Shown in pieces: positions 19,494-20,124 of a stretch of DNA of 20,124 bases. Location of the stretch: positions 1 to 20,124 of the forward strand of contig KN885217.1 of the NCBI GenBank assembly GCA_000934455.1, written 5' to 3'. The notes beneath the pieces were generated by a model that made no database searches, had not been told where the DNA came from, and saw nothing but the letters and a program-made list of their open reading frames with translations. Both the position numbers and the translations under genes were made by a program. How positions within the stretch are numbered: the stretch's first letter is position 1; the number at the start of each line of letters is the position of its first letter. Origin of the DNA: Apostichopus parvimensis (Eukaryota > Echinodermata > Holothuroidea > Aspidochirotida > Stichopodidae).

Positions 19494-19570
19494 TCCCGCA
19501 TCTCCTCCCACCTCCCTCATCTCCTCCCCTCATCTCCTCCCCCTCTCCCCTCCACTTCCTTCCACCATCT
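19494..19570. repeat. CT-rich tract with catctcctcccc direct repeats
   Basis: A nearly pure pyrimidine stretch in which catctcctccc recurs three times between 19499 and 19545. On the gene strand it is purine-rich. Confidence 0.75.
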
Positions 19571-19814
19571 CACATCTATTTTCACTCCTCCTTGATGTAA
19601 AATTTTGCAATGTTGTCATTAAGGTTGTCCAATTTGATATCCATATACAATGTTCTCATGCACACCAGAGGAATTCTGAAATATTGATTTTCAAAGAGTG
19701 AGGAATCTTTTGGCCAACAGAGACCTTATAATTCTGGAACATGAAAAACCAAAACATATTCATCAATATATAACCACTGAAGACACCCGAAGGTAGAAGC
19801 ATGAATATAGCTCA

Positions 19815-20008
19815 ATACTCCTCCATAGAGAACATGCATATGCCCTTATCTACAGATGAGGGGCGTTGCATGCTTCAAGGAAGCTTGCCAACAAATGCCT
19901 TCAAATGTTCCCTGCGGCTTTGATGCACGTCTTGCAAGTGAAATGCCTGGATGCATGCAACAGCTTGCAGACAATGACCATTGCTACCTGCCAGCATACA
20001 GAACCTGA
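19815..20008. other. Small region open on both strands, possible decayed exon or repeat
   Basis: On the plus strand an ATG at 19856 opens 50 codons ending with TGA at 20006, with an acceptor-like tatctacag just before it. On the minus strand, from an acceptor-like ttttcag at 20005, the frame is open to 19815 except for one TGA at 19877-19875. The minus reading includes LQDVHQSRREHLKAFVGKLP just before that stop and MQRPSSVDKGICMFSMEEY after it. GC content is above its surroundings. I do not recognise either protein. Confidence 0.25.
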
Positions 20009-20124
20009 AAACTAGTGTAGACAACAACTGCAGAGGGCTGTCTTTATAGTTTGGTTAATGGTACTCTTACTTTTAACAATACTCCATAGGTTTGGTAAAA
20101 TTGCCAATGGAAGGCCAATCGTTG

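Larger units (their letters stand above)
15155..20124 (-). other. Intron upstream of the first visible Caskin exon (partial)
   Basis: Nearly 5 kb with no exon I can assign. The missing exon should end with the codons before FSALHH and a split Gly; I searched by eye for this on the minus strand and did not find it, so it probably lies beyond 20124. Contents listed separately are a GAAA microsatellite, a C-rich tract near 16170, the 17400-17900 minisatellite, a G-run near 18500, a CpG-enriched block at 18640-19135, a CT-rich tract near 19500 and a small both-strands-open region near 19815-20008. The rest is plain AT-rich intron. Confidence 0.75.

Overview
This is a window of animal nuclear DNA. 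It is AT-rich and poor in CpG, and its only confident coding content is a set of short exons with canonical GT-AG splice junctions and large introns. All of the confident exons lie on the minus strand and encode successive ankyrin repeats. Joined in order (15154-15054, 14041-13896, 12117-11897, 9207-9099, 4229-4121) their reading phases agree at every junction and give about 228 residues of one protein. The run [17 protein letters not shown] across the first junction, followed by [31 protein letters not shown] and GQTALDIV, is the N-terminal ankyrin array of Caskin, the CASK-interacting neuronal scaffold family (vertebrate CASKIN1/2, fly ckn). The organism is probably a marine invertebrate, perhaps a deuterostome such as an echinoderm. 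That is a guess from overall look and sequence divergence, not proof.

Layout, reading the gene 5' to 3' (right to left): 20124-15155 is an upstream intron. It holds a pyrimidine tract, a CpG-enriched block (18640-19135), a nested minisatellite (17400-17900) and a small region near 19815-20008 that is open on both strands. The exon with the N-terminus and start of repeat 1 was not found and probably lies beyond the right edge. The five ankyrin exons follow, separated by introns of about 1.0, 1.8, 2.7 and 4.9 kb. Left of 4121 the gene should continue into linker, SH3 and two SAM domains. I could not find the SH3 there, only two weak, phase-compatible candidate exons (2082-2033 and 1790-1678).

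The most unusual structure is at 14594-15154. The last ~41 bases of the first visible exon, together with its 5' splice site and G-rich intron start, have been tandemly copied (units of 147, 157 and 157 bp). This leaves three usable-looking donor sites in a row. The second is exactly in frame and would insert 49 Gly/Arg-rich residues between two ankyrin repeats. Repetitive structure also sits close to the next two donors: a nested inverted-repeat (foldback) element begins 41 bp past exon 2, and a 19-bp minisatellite begins about 20 bp past exon 3. I saw no tRNA, rRNA, CRISPR array, prokaryotic gene, or viral or toxin gene.
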